From contig CABZCZ010000002.1 of NCBI GenBank assembly GCA_902524385.1, positions 124,260-188,259 of the forward strand: a stretch of DNA of 64,000 nucleotides. Reading direction: 5' to 3'. Shown piece after piece: positions 1 to 9,958 of the stretch. This DNA comes from an uncultured Alphaproteobacteria bacterium. Its GTDB lineage: Bacteria; Pseudomonadota; Alphaproteobacteria; HIMB59; GCA-002718135. Position 1 is the first letter of the stretch; every line of letters starts with the position of its first letter. The notes beneath the pieces are model-generated. The model was not told the DNA's origin and made no database searches. It was given only the letters and a program-made list of their open reading frames with translations. The position numbers and the translations under genes are program-made.

Positions 1-1
1 A

Positions 2-439
2 GACCTATTTGAGAGACCAGCTACAAAATTTGTAGCCACCTTTATTGGATCTCCTTCAATGAATATGATCAAAGCCTCAATAATAAATCACAATGACCAA
101 CTATCTATGAAAACAAACGATGGAATTATAGTGCCAGTACCCAAAGATAAACAAAATTTTGTAAGTGAAGGTCAAAATATTTCTTTTGGATTTAGAGCTG
201 AAGATATAGTGCCACTAAAATTTGGACAAAAACCATCTAGTGCATGGGAAATGCAATCATCGGTTAATCTAGCAGAACCACTTGGAACTGAAACTTTGAT
301 TTTTACAAACTTTGGTGAAATAGAAATAGTTAGTAGAATGTTTACACCAGAACAAGTTAAATCAAATGATCTTTTAGATTTTGCTTTAAATTTAGATAGA
401 ACATATTTATTCGATGAGAATAGCGGCTTAGCAATATGA
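2..439 (+). CDS. Sugar ABC transporter ATP-binding protein (MalK/UgpC-like), C-terminal fragment truncated by window edge
   Basis: Frame is open from base 2 (DLFERPATKFVATFIGSPSMN...), the typical end of the NBD followed by a TOBE-like domain. Confidence 0.85.
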   Translation, partial: DLFERPATKFVATFIGSPSMNMIKASIINHNDQLSMKTNDGIIVPVPKDKQNFVSEGQNISFGFRAEDIVPLKFGQKPSSAWEMQSSVNLAEPLGTETLIFTNFGEIEIVSRMFTPEQVKSNDLLDFALNLDRTYLFDENSGLAI

Positions 440-1092
440 CAAGTTCTACAGAAATTTCAGATAGATTATCAAAATGTTTTAGTAGTGTTATCCATGATGT
501 CATGAGAGATGATGGATTTAAAAATTTTGTTTTAAATCCAAATATTAAATCTAATAAGGAAAAACACAAAATCGCAGGGCAAATTTTTACTATTGAAGGG
601 GAATCAAATACTAGTTTCTCTCATCACGAAACACTCCTTGCTTGGACTGGTCTTTTATCTAAGGCTCCATCAGATAAAGTTCTTATCTGTCAACCAAACG
701 ATAATAATATAGCTTTAATGGGTGAGTTGAGTGCCGAAACTTTACAAAAGAAAAATATTAGAGGCTATATTTCTGATGGCGGGTGTAGAGATTTAGAATT
801 TATAAACAAAATCGATTTTCCTGTTTGGTCGAAATTTTATACGCCTAAAGATGTCGTTGCTTATTGGAAGCCTACTAAATTTGAAGAAACTATTAAAATT
901 GGAGATGTGGAAATACATAACGGTGATTATGCAATGGCAGATATTGATGGTGTTGTTATTATTCCCCAAGATAAAGTAATAGATATTTTGGAAAAATCAG
1001 AAAAATTAATTAATACTGAAAGCCAAGTTAGAAAAGCTATAAGAGAAGGAATGGATCCACAAGAAGCATATATTAAGTATAGCGTTTTTTAA
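436..1092 (+). CDS. RraA-like family protein (possible 4-hydroxy-4-methyl-2-oxoglutarate aldolase-like)
   Basis: GYISDGGCRDLEFI and DGVVIIPQDK motifs; ATGA-type overlap with upstream gene. Confidence 0.8.
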   Translation: MTSSTEISDRLSKCFSSVIHDVMRDDGFKNFVLNPNIKSNKEKHKIAGQIFTIEGESNTSFSHHETLLAWTGLLSKAPSDKVLICQPNDNNIALMGELSAETLQKKNIRGYISDGGCRDLEFINKIDFPVWSKFYTPKDVVAYWKPTKFEETIKIGDVEIHNGDYAMADIDGVVIIPQDKVIDILEKSEKLINTESQVRKAIREGMDPQEAYIKYSVF

Positions 1093-1538
1093 GTAATTTT
1101 TCTTTCAACCAAAAGTATATGTTCAGAATAACAAACACATTTGTCATTTTGATTTAGAATTTCACACGCCTCATTAACCTGCCCGTATTGAGGTCTTTTC
1201 GGATCATCTTTTTTTTCTTTTATAGTAACCTTAGTGTGAATTGTATCACCTATAAAAACAGGATTAGGAAAACGAAGTCTTTCAAATCCATAGGTGAAAG
1301 CTCGCTTGTTAACTATCGAAGCTGTAAGTGCGATACCTATCGAAAAAGTACAACTAAATTGTGCTATTCGTTGACCAAATGGTCCCTTTTTAGCAAACTC
1401 TGCATCAGTGTGATGAGGGTAAAAGTCTCCAGAGTGCATTGCGTGCATTACAATATCAGTTTCAGTGATGGTTCTGCCAACAGTGACTCTTTCCGCACCT
1501 AGTTCATAGTCTTCGAAGAATTGTTCTATTTCTACCAT
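1089..1538 (-). CDS. MaoC-like hotdog-fold dehydratase
   Basis: YELG...R.ITETDIV.HA..SGDFYPHHTD motif typical of MaoC family. Confidence 0.85.
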   Translation of the reverse strand: MVEIEQFFEDYELGAERVTVGRTITETDIVMHAMHSGDFYPHHTDAEFAKKGPFGQRIAQFSCTFSIGIALTASIVNKRAFTYGFERLRFPNPVFIGDTIHTKVTIKEKKDDPKRPQYGQVNEACEILNQNDKCVCYSEHILLVERKIT

Positions 1539-1586
1539 TTCTATTGAATAAATATTTCTCTGTAATAAGGTAGCATAATTGTAAAA

Positions 1587-2150
1587 ATGAATAAAGATAA
1601 TAAATTTGAAAACACTGTTGGAATTGAGTCAACCTTTCCAAAAGATATGCCCAATGAGCATGGAGAAATTCCAGTATGGAATTCTGAAAACTGGTTTTAT
1701 GAAGATGTTATTGTCGGTCATAAAATTAGATCTCTTCGCCGAACAATATCTGAAGGAGAGGCTATGCAATTTAATTGTATGGTTTTAGATATGCATCCAT
1801 ATGTAGGTGATGAACATTTTGCTAAAAATGAAGGTATGTTCCAAAAAAGATTAGTAGCAGGAGCTTTGGTTTTTTCTTATGGGTTGGGTTTAGTTGCTAC
1901 TAACTGTGTAAATTCTTTTAGTTATGGATATGACCGTTTAAGATTCATCAAACCAGTTTTTATTGGAGATACAATTTATACAATTAGAACTAATATGGAA
2001 AAAAAACCAAAATATGAAAAAATGGGTTTGGTAAGAACCAGTTACGAAGTTTTTAAAGGTGAAGGCGAAATCGTTCTATATTGTGAGCACCTACATTCAG
2101 TTTTATATAAAAAACCAGAAGACTTTAAAGATAAATACGAAAAAAAATGA
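1587..2150 (+). CDS. MaoC-like dehydratase
   Basis: [20 protein letters not shown], same family as the divergent neighbour. Confidence 0.8.
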   Translation: MNKDNKFENTVGIESTFPKDMPNEHGEIPVWNSENWFYEDVIVGHKIRSLRRTISEGEAMQFNCMVLDMHPYVGDEHFAKNEGMFQKRLVAGALVFSYGLGLVATNCVNSFSYGYDRLRFIKPVFIGDTIYTIRTNMEKKPKYEKMGLVRTSYEVFKGEGEIVLYCEHLHSVLYKKPEDFKDKYEKK

Positions 2151-3277
2151 TTAACTTAAAGGGGATGACCTGGGATCATTCTAGAGGTTTTGACCCAATG
2201 GTTGCTACATCTAAAAAATTTCAGGAAATTCATAATAATAAAGTTTCAATTGAATGGGATAAAAGACCATTACAAGCATTTGCAGATAGACCTATAGAAG
2301 ACATGACCGATGATTATGATTTGATAGTAATAGACTATCCTCATGTTGGTGAAGTGGCTCACAAAGGACTTTTACAAAACTTATACCTCAATGAATATCA
2401 ATCTCAATTAAACGATTTAAAAAAGCAATCAGTTGGAAAATCGCATGAGAGTTATTTTATAGACAATAAACAATGGGCTCTTGCCATAGATGCTGCCTCA
2501 CAGACCGCCTGTTACAGAGAAGATTTAGTTAGAGCACTTCCATCCAAATGGGATGATGTTCTTTCATTAGCAAAAGAGAGAAAAGTTCTTTGGCCTTTAA
2601 AACCAGTTCATGCAATAAGTAGTTTTTATAGTATCTATAACAACATTACTGAAGAATTAATCCCAGAAAAAAATTTTATTAATAAAGATGCTGGCGTTAA
2701 AACCCTTACAATGATGAAAGCTGTATCTAAAGAAATAATCAATGATTGTTTAAGTATGGATCCAATTCAAACTGCTGAACTCATGACAGAGACTAATGAT
2801 TTTTATTATTGTCCATACATTTATGGATTTTCAAATTACTCGAGAAATAATTATAGAAAAAATATTTTGAAATATATCGATGTTTTAGATTTATCGGGTA
2901 AAGGTCCATCAGGAACACATTTAGGTGGCACTGGCATAGCAGTATCAAATGTTAGTAAGAATAAAGATCTAGCAATTGAATATGCATTTTGGATAGCAGG
3001 GGCTGAATGTCAAAAGTCACTTTTTTACCAAAGTGGTGGACAGCCAGGAAATTCTGAAGCTTGGGAGGATGAAAAGATAAATCTAGAAACAAATGATTTT
3101 TTTAAAGCAACTCGTAAAACTCTTGATTTGGCATGGGTAAGACCAAGGCATAATGGTTATATGGAATTTCAAGACAAAAGTGGCGATCTCATTAATGAAT
3201 ATCTACAAACAGAAATTTCAGCTGAAAGTATTTGTGAAAAATTATCTGATATGTACAATAAGAGTTTCAAAGAATAA
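2147..3277 (+). CDS. Extracellular solute-binding-protein family 1-like protein lacking a signal peptide
   Basis: SBP-like sequence ([37 protein letters not shown]) but starts [14 protein letters not shown] with no hydrophobic N-terminus; start overlaps upstream stop (ATGA). Confidence 0.7.
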   Translation: MINLKGMTWDHSRGFDPMVATSKKFQEIHNNKVSIEWDKRPLQAFADRPIEDMTDDYDLIVIDYPHVGEVAHKGLLQNLYLNEYQSQLNDLKKQSVGKSHESYFIDNKQWALAIDAASQTACYREDLVRALPSKWDDVLSLAKERKVLWPLKPVHAISSFYSIYNNITEELIPEKNFINKDAGVKTLTMMKAVSKEIINDCLSMDPIQTAELMTETNDFYYCPYIYGFSNYSRNNYRKNILKYIDVLDLSGKGPSGTHLGGTGIAVSNVSKNKDLAIEYAFWIAGAECQKSLFYQSGGQPGNSEAWEDEKINLETNDFFKATRKTLDLAWVRPRHNGYMEFQDKSGDLINEYLQTEISAESICEKLSDMYNKSFKE

Positions 3278-3285
3278 ATTATTGT

Positions 3286-4434
3286 ATGACTAAACCATTA
3301 GAAGGATTAACTGTATTAGAATTTAGCCAGTTTTTATCAGGGCCATATGCAGGCTTAAGACTTGCTGATTTAGGAGCAAGAGTAATTAAAATTGAAAGAC
3401 CAGAAGTTGGTGATCTTTGTAGAAACTTATATATAAGCGATACTGATCTCGAAGGTGATAGCACTTTATTTCATGCAATTAATAGAAATAAGGAAAGCTT
3501 TGCAGCAAATTTAAAAGATGCCAAAGATATAGAGTTAGTAAAAAAATTAATTGAGAAGGCAGATATAATTACACAAAATTTTAGACCAGGAGTAATAGAA
3601 CGTATTGGTTTAGATTATAAAAATGTAAAAAAAATAAATCCAAAAATAGTTTATGGAACTATTTCTGGTTACGGATCTGATGGGCCCTGGAATTCATTAC
3701 CTGGGCAAGATTTATTAGCACAATCTAGAACAGGTTTAGTTTGGTTAAATGGTAATGGAGGTGAAGCACCAACCCCAATGGGTTTGGCAGTTGCTGACAT
3801 GTTGGCAGGACATACACTTGTTGAAGGTATACTAGCAGCGGTTATCAAAAGATTTCGAACAGATAATGGATCTCATGTAGAAACAAGTTTAGTTGAAGCC
3901 TTATTAGATTTTCAATTTGAAGTTCTTACGACATATTTTAACGATGGAAACAGAAAGCCGCAAAGAAGTTCGTATAATAATGCCCACGCATATTTATCTG
4001 CTCCATATGGAATTTATAAAACATCCAATGGATATATAGCAATTGCAATGACACCACTGCCTCAACTTGGTGAATTACTTGATTTAAATTCAATTAAAGA
4101 TTTACATGATCAAAAAGAATGGTTCACAAAAAGAGATGAAATTAAAAAAGATATTGGCGACTGGATTGAACATCAAACAACAGAACACTGGTTAAGTATT
4201 CTTGAGCCAGCAGATATATGGTGTGCTAAAGTACTTGATTGGGAAACAATGGTTAAACACGAAGGGTTCAAGATCCTCGATATGGTTCAGAGAATTAAAA
4301 GAGATGATGGACTTGATATTGAAACACTTCGTTGCCCAATAAAAATTGATGGAGAGATTTTTAAATCAAGTAAGGCAGCTCCAAAAATTGGAAATGACAA
4401 TAATAGTATTATGAAAGAATTTGGTATCTCATGA
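3286..4434 (+). CDS. CoA-transferase family III (CaiB/BaiF)
   Basis: PLEGLTVLEFSQFLSGPYAGLRLADLGARVIKIERPEVGD motif. Confidence 0.93.
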   Translation: MTKPLEGLTVLEFSQFLSGPYAGLRLADLGARVIKIERPEVGDLCRNLYISDTDLEGDSTLFHAINRNKESFAANLKDAKDIELVKKLIEKADIITQNFRPGVIERIGLDYKNVKKINPKIVYGTISGYGSDGPWNSLPGQDLLAQSRTGLVWLNGNGGEAPTPMGLAVADMLAGHTLVEGILAAVIKRFRTDNGSHVETSLVEALLDFQFEVLTTYFNDGNRKPQRSSYNNAHAYLSAPYGIYKTSNGYIAIAMTPLPQLGELLDLNSIKDLHDQKEWFTKRDEIKKDIGDWIEHQTTEHWLSILEPADIWCAKVLDWETMVKHEGFKILDMVQRIKRDDGLDIETLRCPIKIDGEIFKSSKAAPKIGNDNNSIMKEFGIS

Positions 4435-5537
4435 AAATTAAAGATATAGAAATTCGTATGTGTCGACACAAAGAGCCTGTCATGAAAGATTCAGAAATGA
4501 GAGATGGGAAAAAATCAGATTTAGAATTCTTAGTTATCACATTTCACACTGATGAAGGTCTATCTAGCTCTACTTTTGGGTTTGCAGGTAGGGGTGCAGA
4601 AATGGCTGGTGAAATTGCAAATTCAATTTTTAAACCTTTTTTTATTGGAAGAGACCCACTTTATCGTGAACAACATTGGCATGAATACAGAACCGCAGAC
4701 AGATGGTGGAACCACGCACCTATTTATAGTTATGGACCATTTGATATTAATTGTTGGCTTCTCTCATCTATGCAAGCAGGCCAACCTCTTTATAAGTATT
4801 TAGGTGCTTATAGAGACATGGTTCCAATTTATGGAAGTTCTCTAGTTTTAGATTCACCTGAGGCTTATGCAAAAGAAGCTTTGGAATATAAAAAGAGAGG
4901 TTTCAACGCTTATAAACTTCATCCTCCTGGAAAATATGATTTTGATTTGGAAGCTCATAAAAAAACACGTGAAGCAGTTGGTGATGAATTTAAGCTCATG
5001 AGTGATCCGGTTGCCCCTTATACTTTTGAACAAGCTTTACGTTTTGGAAGAGAGTTAGAAAAATTAAATTATTATTGGTACGAGGAGCCTTTGTTTGATG
5101 AAAATTTTCATAATCTAAGGGAATTAACTAGAATATTAGATATTCCTATTATTGGAACAGAGGTTATAGCAAAACATCCTTACAGTGTTGCTGAATGTAT
5201 CTCTACAAGGGTTGTTGATATGGTAAGAGCTGATGTTTCATGGAGTGGAGGTATTACGGCTACAATGAAAACAGCACACTTAGCAGAAAGTTTTGGTGTT
5301 CAGTGTGAAATTCATACAGCTATTTATCATCCTTTAGAACTTGTTAACTTACATTGTTGTGCTGCTATAAAAAATTCTGAATTTTTTGAAGTACTCGTTC
5401 CTTATGAATATTTTAATTTTGGTTTAAAAGATTCTATCAAAGTCGAAAACGGTTATGCTCATTTACCTTCTAAGCCAGGTCTTGGTATTGATTTAGATTG
5501 GGATTTTATAGATAATACAACTTTCAAAAAAATTTAA
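4431..5537 (+). CDS. Enolase superfamily, mandelate racemase/muconate lactonizing family
   Basis: YKLHPPG, SDPVAPY, YYWYEEP, IIGTEV, EIHTAIYHP catalytic/metal regions. Confidence 0.88.
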   Translation: MKIKDIEIRMCRHKEPVMKDSEMRDGKKSDLEFLVITFHTDEGLSSSTFGFAGRGAEMAGEIANSIFKPFFIGRDPLYREQHWHEYRTADRWWNHAPIYSYGPFDINCWLLSSMQAGQPLYKYLGAYRDMVPIYGSSLVLDSPEAYAKEALEYKKRGFNAYKLHPPGKYDFDLEAHKKTREAVGDEFKLMSDPVAPYTFEQALRFGRELEKLNYYWYEEPLFDENFHNLRELTRILDIPIIGTEVIAKHPYSVAECISTRVVDMVRADVSWSGGITATMKTAHLAESFGVQCEIHTAIYHPLELVNLHCCAAIKNSEFFEVLVPYEYFNFGLKDSIKVENGYAHLPSKPGLGIDLDWDFIDNTTFKKI

Positions 5538-5539
5538 AA

Positions 5540-6841
5540 ATGACAAAGATTACTAAATTTAGTGTTCAAGATGTAAGATTTCCAACTTCAAAAGATTTAA
5601 CTGGATCTGACGCCATTCATACAGATCCCGATTATTCAGCAACGTATGTGACGGTTTTTACCGATCAATCAGAATTAAAAGGATATGGTATTGCCTTCAC
5701 GATTGGTAAAGGAAATGACATTGTTGCTGAATGTATAAAACATTTTTTTCCAATTTTTGAAAATATGGACTTAAATGATTTAGAAAATAACATTGGTAAG
5801 CTCTGGTTCAAGTGTGTTGATCATAGTCAACTACGTTGGTTAGGTCCTGAAAAAGGAGTTGTTCATATGGCTGTATCAGCAATCTTTAATTGTTTATGGG
5901 ATTTAATTACTAAGAAGCACAAAAAACCTTTGTGGCAGTTTGTTGTAGAAAGCGAGCCTGAAAAAATCGTTAGTTGGTTAACATTTAAATATATTGAAGA
6001 TGTTTTAACTCCAGAGGAAGCGTTAGCGATTTTGTCAAACAATCAAAATGATAAACAAAAACGTATCGATACGGTATTGCAAGAAGGATATCCATCTTAC
6101 ACAACTGCCGCAGGATGGCTTGGCTATTCAGATGAAAAAATAATTCAATTATGCAAAGAATATATGGCGAAAGGTTGGAAGCATTTTAAAATCAAGGTAG
6201 GTTTAGATTTAGATGCAGATGTAAAAAGACTTGAGTTAATTAGAAAAACAATTGGTGATGATTGCTTTATTATGGTTGATGCAAACCAACAATGGAACGT
6301 AGAACAATCAATTAAACATATTAATGCATACAAAAAATTTAATTTATTTTTTGTAGAAGAACCTACAAGTCCAGATGATGTAATGGGTTTTGCCAAAATA
6401 AAAAAAGAAGTTGGAAACGTAAGACTTGCAACTGGAGAAGCTTGTGGAGGTCGTATCATGTTTAAACAATTTCTCGAATCTGGTGCAATGAACATTTGTC
6501 AAATTGATAGTTGCAGATTGGGAAGTATAAATGAAATAATAACTGTATTGTTAATGGCACATAAATTTAATGTTCCAGTCTTTCCTCATGCAGGTGGTGT
6601 TGGTCTTTGTGAGTATGTCCAACACTTATGTATGATTGATTATATTTTAATTAACGGTTCTAAAAATGATAAAGTAGTAGAATATCAAGACAGTTTACAT
6701 GAACACTTCATATATCCTTGTAAAATTGAAAATGGAAATTATATGCCTCCACTTGATCATGGATATTCTATTGAAATGAAAGAAAAGTCTGTTAATGAGT
6801 TCTCTTTTCCTAACGGCAAGTATTGGAATAATAATATATGA
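5540..6841 (+). CDS. L-fuconate dehydratase-like enolase superfamily enzyme
   Basis: N-term FSVQDVRFPTSKDLTGSDAIHTDPDYSATYV; KHFKIKVG, MVDANQQW, FVEEPTSPDD, LATGEACGGR, FPHAGGVGL. Confidence 0.88.
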   Translation: MTKITKFSVQDVRFPTSKDLTGSDAIHTDPDYSATYVTVFTDQSELKGYGIAFTIGKGNDIVAECIKHFFPIFENMDLNDLENNIGKLWFKCVDHSQLRWLGPEKGVVHMAVSAIFNCLWDLITKKHKKPLWQFVVESEPEKIVSWLTFKYIEDVLTPEEALAILSNNQNDKQKRIDTVLQEGYPSYTTAAGWLGYSDEKIIQLCKEYMAKGWKHFKIKVGLDLDADVKRLELIRKTIGDDCFIMVDANQQWNVEQSIKHINAYKKFNLFFVEEPTSPDDVMGFAKIKKEVGNVRLATGEACGGRIMFKQFLESGAMNICQIDSCRLGSINEIITVLLMAHKFNVPVFPHAGGVGLCEYVQHLCMIDYILINGSKNDKVVEYQDSLHEHFIYPCKIENGNYMPPLDHGYSIEMKEKSVNEFSFPNGKYWNNNI

Positions 6842-7575
6842 GACTAAAAGATAAAAAAATAATAGCAACTGCAGCAGCACAAGGGATTGGCAGAGCAACT
6901 GCAATGATGTTTGCTAAAGAAGGTGCTTCTGTGATTGCTACAGATATCAATGAAGAAAAACTTAATGAATTAAACAAAGAAAATAATTTAATAAAAACTC
7001 AAAAATTAGATGCAACTAATAAAAAGGCAGTTGAAGAATTTTGTTCCAGTATTGATTCGGTTGATGTTCTTTTTCATGCAGTAGGTTTTGTTCATCATGG
7101 AACGTTATTGGAATGTGATGATGAAGAATTTTATAGATCAGTGAATGTAAACGTATATTCAGCCTATCTTATGAGCTACAATTTAGTTCCTAAAATGTTA
7201 GAAAAAGGAAAAGGAAATATTATCATAGTATCTTCTGCAGCTTCTAATGTGAAAGGTGTTGAAAATAGATTTATATATGGAGCAACTAAAGCAGCTTTAA
7301 ATGGTTTTGTTAAAGCAGTTGCGGCTGACTATGTGAAAAAAGGAATTCGATGCAATGCAATACTTCCTGGAACTGTAGAAACACCTTCCTGGGAAGGAAG
7401 AGTAAACATGGCTGCTGATCCAAAGAAAGCTCGTGAAGACTTTATAGCGAGACAGGCAATGGGTAGATTGGCCCAACCAGAAGAAATTGCTTCACTTGCT
7501 ACATATCTAGCGAGTGACGAATCATCTTTTGTAACAGGAACCTTAAATTTAATTGATGGAGGATGGACTTTATAA
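6838..7575 (+). CDS. SDR oxidoreductase, likely 2-keto-3-deoxy-L-fuconate dehydrogenase
   Basis: AAAQGIGRA cofactor motif, YGATKAA catalytic motif, NLIDGGWTL C-terminus; context with fuconate dehydratase. Confidence 0.85.
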   Translation: MRLKDKKIIATAAAQGIGRATAMMFAKEGASVIATDINEEKLNELNKENNLIKTQKLDATNKKAVEEFCSSIDSVDVLFHAVGFVHHGTLLECDDEEFYRSVNVNVYSAYLMSYNLVPKMLEKGKGNIIIVSSAASNVKGVENRFIYGATKAALNGFVKAVAADYVKKGIRCNAILPGTVETPSWEGRVNMAADPKKAREDFIARQAMGRLAQPEEIASLATYLASDESSFVTGTLNLIDGGWTL

Positions 7576-8423
7576 TGAAAACTTTAAGATATAGAATTGG
7601 AAAAGAAGTGAAACCAGGGATTGTAGATACACAAGGACAAGTTCGCGATGCTTCATCATTGGTAAAAGATTGGGATAGAGAAAATGTAACTATTGATAAG
7701 CTTAATGAAGTGAAAAAAGCTGATATTGGATCACTTCCTATTGTTCAAAGTTACGATAGTATTGCCCCTTGTGTCTGTAAAGAAAGTATTGGAAAGTTTA
7801 TTTGTATAGGATTAAATTACTCAGATCATGCTGAAGAAACTGGGATGAAAGTCCCGCCTGAACCAATTATATTTGCAAAAGCAACAAGTGCTGTTATTGG
7901 TCCAAATGATGATGTAGAAATTCCTAAAAAATCTGTAAAATCTGACTGGGAAGTTGAGCTTGGAGTAATTATTGGAAAAGAAGCAAAGTATATTTCAGAA
8001 AGTGAATCACAATCTCACATAGCCGGTTACTGTGTTATTAATGATTTAAGTGAGAGAGAATTTCAGATTGAACACTCAGGTCAATGGGTAAAAGGTAAAT
8101 CATGTGATACTTTTGGACCAATCGGGCCCTATTTGGTTACAACTGATGAAGTATCCGACCCACAAAATCTTAAAATGTGGTTAGAGGTAAATGGTAAAAC
8201 AATGCAAAATGGCTCAACCAATACTATGGTTTATGGTGTAAATTTTCTAGTAAGTTATCTAAGTCAATTTATGTCATTGCAACCTGGTGACATTATTTCT
8301 ACTGGTACACCTCCAGGAGTAGGTATGGGAATGAAACCACAGGTATTTTTAAAGGCTGGAGATGTTATGAAATTAGGTATTGAAGGTCTTGGGGAACAAT
8401 CACAAAAAACAATTCAAGCTTAA
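7575..8423 (+). CDS. Fumarylacetoacetate hydrolase family, likely 2,4-diketo-3-deoxy-L-fuconate hydrolase
   Basis: FICIGLNYSDHAEETG, DWEVELGVIIGKEAKYI, GDIISTGTPPGVGMG; start placed at ATG 7575 abutting the SDR stop. Confidence 0.88.
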   Translation: MKTLRYRIGKEVKPGIVDTQGQVRDASSLVKDWDRENVTIDKLNEVKKADIGSLPIVQSYDSIAPCVCKESIGKFICIGLNYSDHAEETGMKVPPEPIIFAKATSAVIGPNDDVEIPKKSVKSDWEVELGVIIGKEAKYISESESQSHIAGYCVINDLSEREFQIEHSGQWVKGKSCDTFGPIGPYLVTTDEVSDPQNLKMWLEVNGKTMQNGSTNTMVYGVNFLVSYLSQFMSLQPGDIISTGTPPGVGMGMKPQVFLKAGDVMKLGIEGLGEQSQKTIQA

Positions 8424-9577
8424 TGTTCGGAAGCATCAATAATTGCCATAATGTAAAAGACTTTAGGAATTTAGCAAAAAAGCGACTCCCTAGCCCTATT
8501 TTTCATTATATAGATGGTGCCGCTGACGATGAAATTACATATAAAAGAAATACTGATGCTTATGAACAATGTGATCTAATCCCTAACGTTCTTAGTGGAG
8601 TTGATAAAGTTGATATGTCAACTACAGTAATGGGACAGAAATTAGACATACCTCTATATTGTGCACCTACTGCTCTTCAAAGGTTATTTCATCATGAAGG
8701 TGAGATTGGTGTTGCAAAAGCTGCTGAAAAATTTGGCACTATGTTTGGAATATCTTCCTTAGGTACGGCAAGTATAGAAGAGATATCAAATTTAGTTAAA
8801 ACACCAAAACTTTTTCAACTGTATGTTCATAAAGACAAAGGATTAAACAAAGCTCTTATAGAAAGGTGTAAAGAATCTAATTTTGAAGCAATGGCTGTAA
8901 CAGTTGATACTGCTGTTGGAGGAAATCGCGAAAGAGATTTGTATACTGGTTTTACCATTCCAATGAAACTTAAACTCAATAGTGTTCTAAGTTTTATGTT
9001 ACATCCAAAGTGGGCAGTAGATTATTTTACAAAACCTAAATGGGAATTAAGCAACTTAAAAGATCATATAAGTGAAGGCACAAAAGTAATGACTACTATA
9101 GGAGATTATTTCACGAAGATGCTTGATAATTCTATGAGCTGGAAAGATGTTGAAAATATTAATAAAGAGTGGGGCCGCCAATTCGCAATTAAAGGTGTCA
9201 TGTCAGTGGAAGATGCTAAAAAAGCAGTTGATGTTGGAGCTTCAGCTATAATGGTTTCAAATCATGGAGGAAGACAATTAGATGGATCAAGATCGCCTTT
9301 TGATCAACTAGCTGAAATAGTTGATGCTGTTGGAGATAAAATAGATGTAATATGTGAAGGAGGCATTAGAAGAGGCACGCATGTTTTAAAAGCATTATCG
9401 CTTGGTGCAAAAGCATGTTCTGGAGGACGCATGTATTTGTATGCTTTAGCTGCTGGAGGTCAAAAAGGAGTTGAAAAAAGTTTATCTAACTTACGTAATG
9501 AAATTGAAAGAGATATGAAATTAATGGGAGTTTCTAACGTAAAAGAATTAACAAGAAAAAATCTTAAATTCAGATAA
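8423..9577 (+). CDS. FMN-dependent alpha-hydroxy acid dehydrogenase (L-lactate dehydrogenase-like)
   Basis: FHYIDGAADDEIT, VSNHGGRQLDGSRSPFDQL, DVICEGGIRRGTHVLKALSLGAKA. Confidence 0.9.
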   Translation: MFGSINNCHNVKDFRNLAKKRLPSPIFHYIDGAADDEITYKRNTDAYEQCDLIPNVLSGVDKVDMSTTVMGQKLDIPLYCAPTALQRLFHHEGEIGVAKAAEKFGTMFGISSLGTASIEEISNLVKTPKLFQLYVHKDKGLNKALIERCKESNFEAMAVTVDTAVGGNRERDLYTGFTIPMKLKLNSVLSFMLHPKWAVDYFTKPKWELSNLKDHISEGTKVMTTIGDYFTKMLDNSMSWKDVENINKEWGRQFAIKGVMSVEDAKKAVDVGASAIMVSNHGGRQLDGSRSPFDQLAEIVDAVGDKIDVICEGGIRRGTHVLKALSLGAKACSGGRMYLYALAAGGQKGVEKSLSNLRNEIERDMKLMGVSNVKELTRKNLKFR

Positions 9578-9637
9578 ATCAACAATTTTCTTAAAAAAAA
9601 TATTTATTCTAATTCAATTTTATTTTAAAAATTTTGT

Positions 9638-9958
9638 ATGAATGATGAAATTGAACCAATTTTAATAGGTGAAGTTGATGATATTGATATTGGTTCAGTA
9701 GAAAATTTTGAATATGAAGATATAAATTATGCAATTTATAGACTCGAATCTGGCTTTTTTGCAACTGAAGGAAATTGCCCTTGTGCCGAAAAACCTTTAT
9801 TAAGTGAATCTAGTATTGAAGGTGAAGAACTAGAGTGCCCATCATGCGGTAATAAATTTAGCATTGTATCTGGAGACTCTCTCTCTGATTTAGAACAAAT
9901 TTCATTAAAAATATTTGATATTACAGAAGAAGATGGAAATCTTTACTTAAATATTTAA
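9638..9958 (+). CDS. Rieske-fold-like small protein with Cys in all four cluster-ligand positions
   Basis: CPCAEKPL...EGEELECPSCGNKFSIVSGD aligns with Rieske CxH...ECPxHGxxFxxxTG. Confidence 0.7.
   Translation: MNDEIEPILIGEVDDIDIGSVENFEYEDINYAIYRLESGFFATEGNCPCAEKPLLSESSIEGEELECPSCGNKFSIVSGDSLSDLEQISLKIFDITEEDGNLYLNI

Noticed and set aside
1188-1502. 104-aa plus-strand ORF
   Set aside because: Antisense to a clear MaoC gene; composition looks like a shadow frame.
6145-6495. 116-aa minus-strand ORF
   Set aside because: Antisense to the fuconate dehydratase-like gene; no motif or start context.
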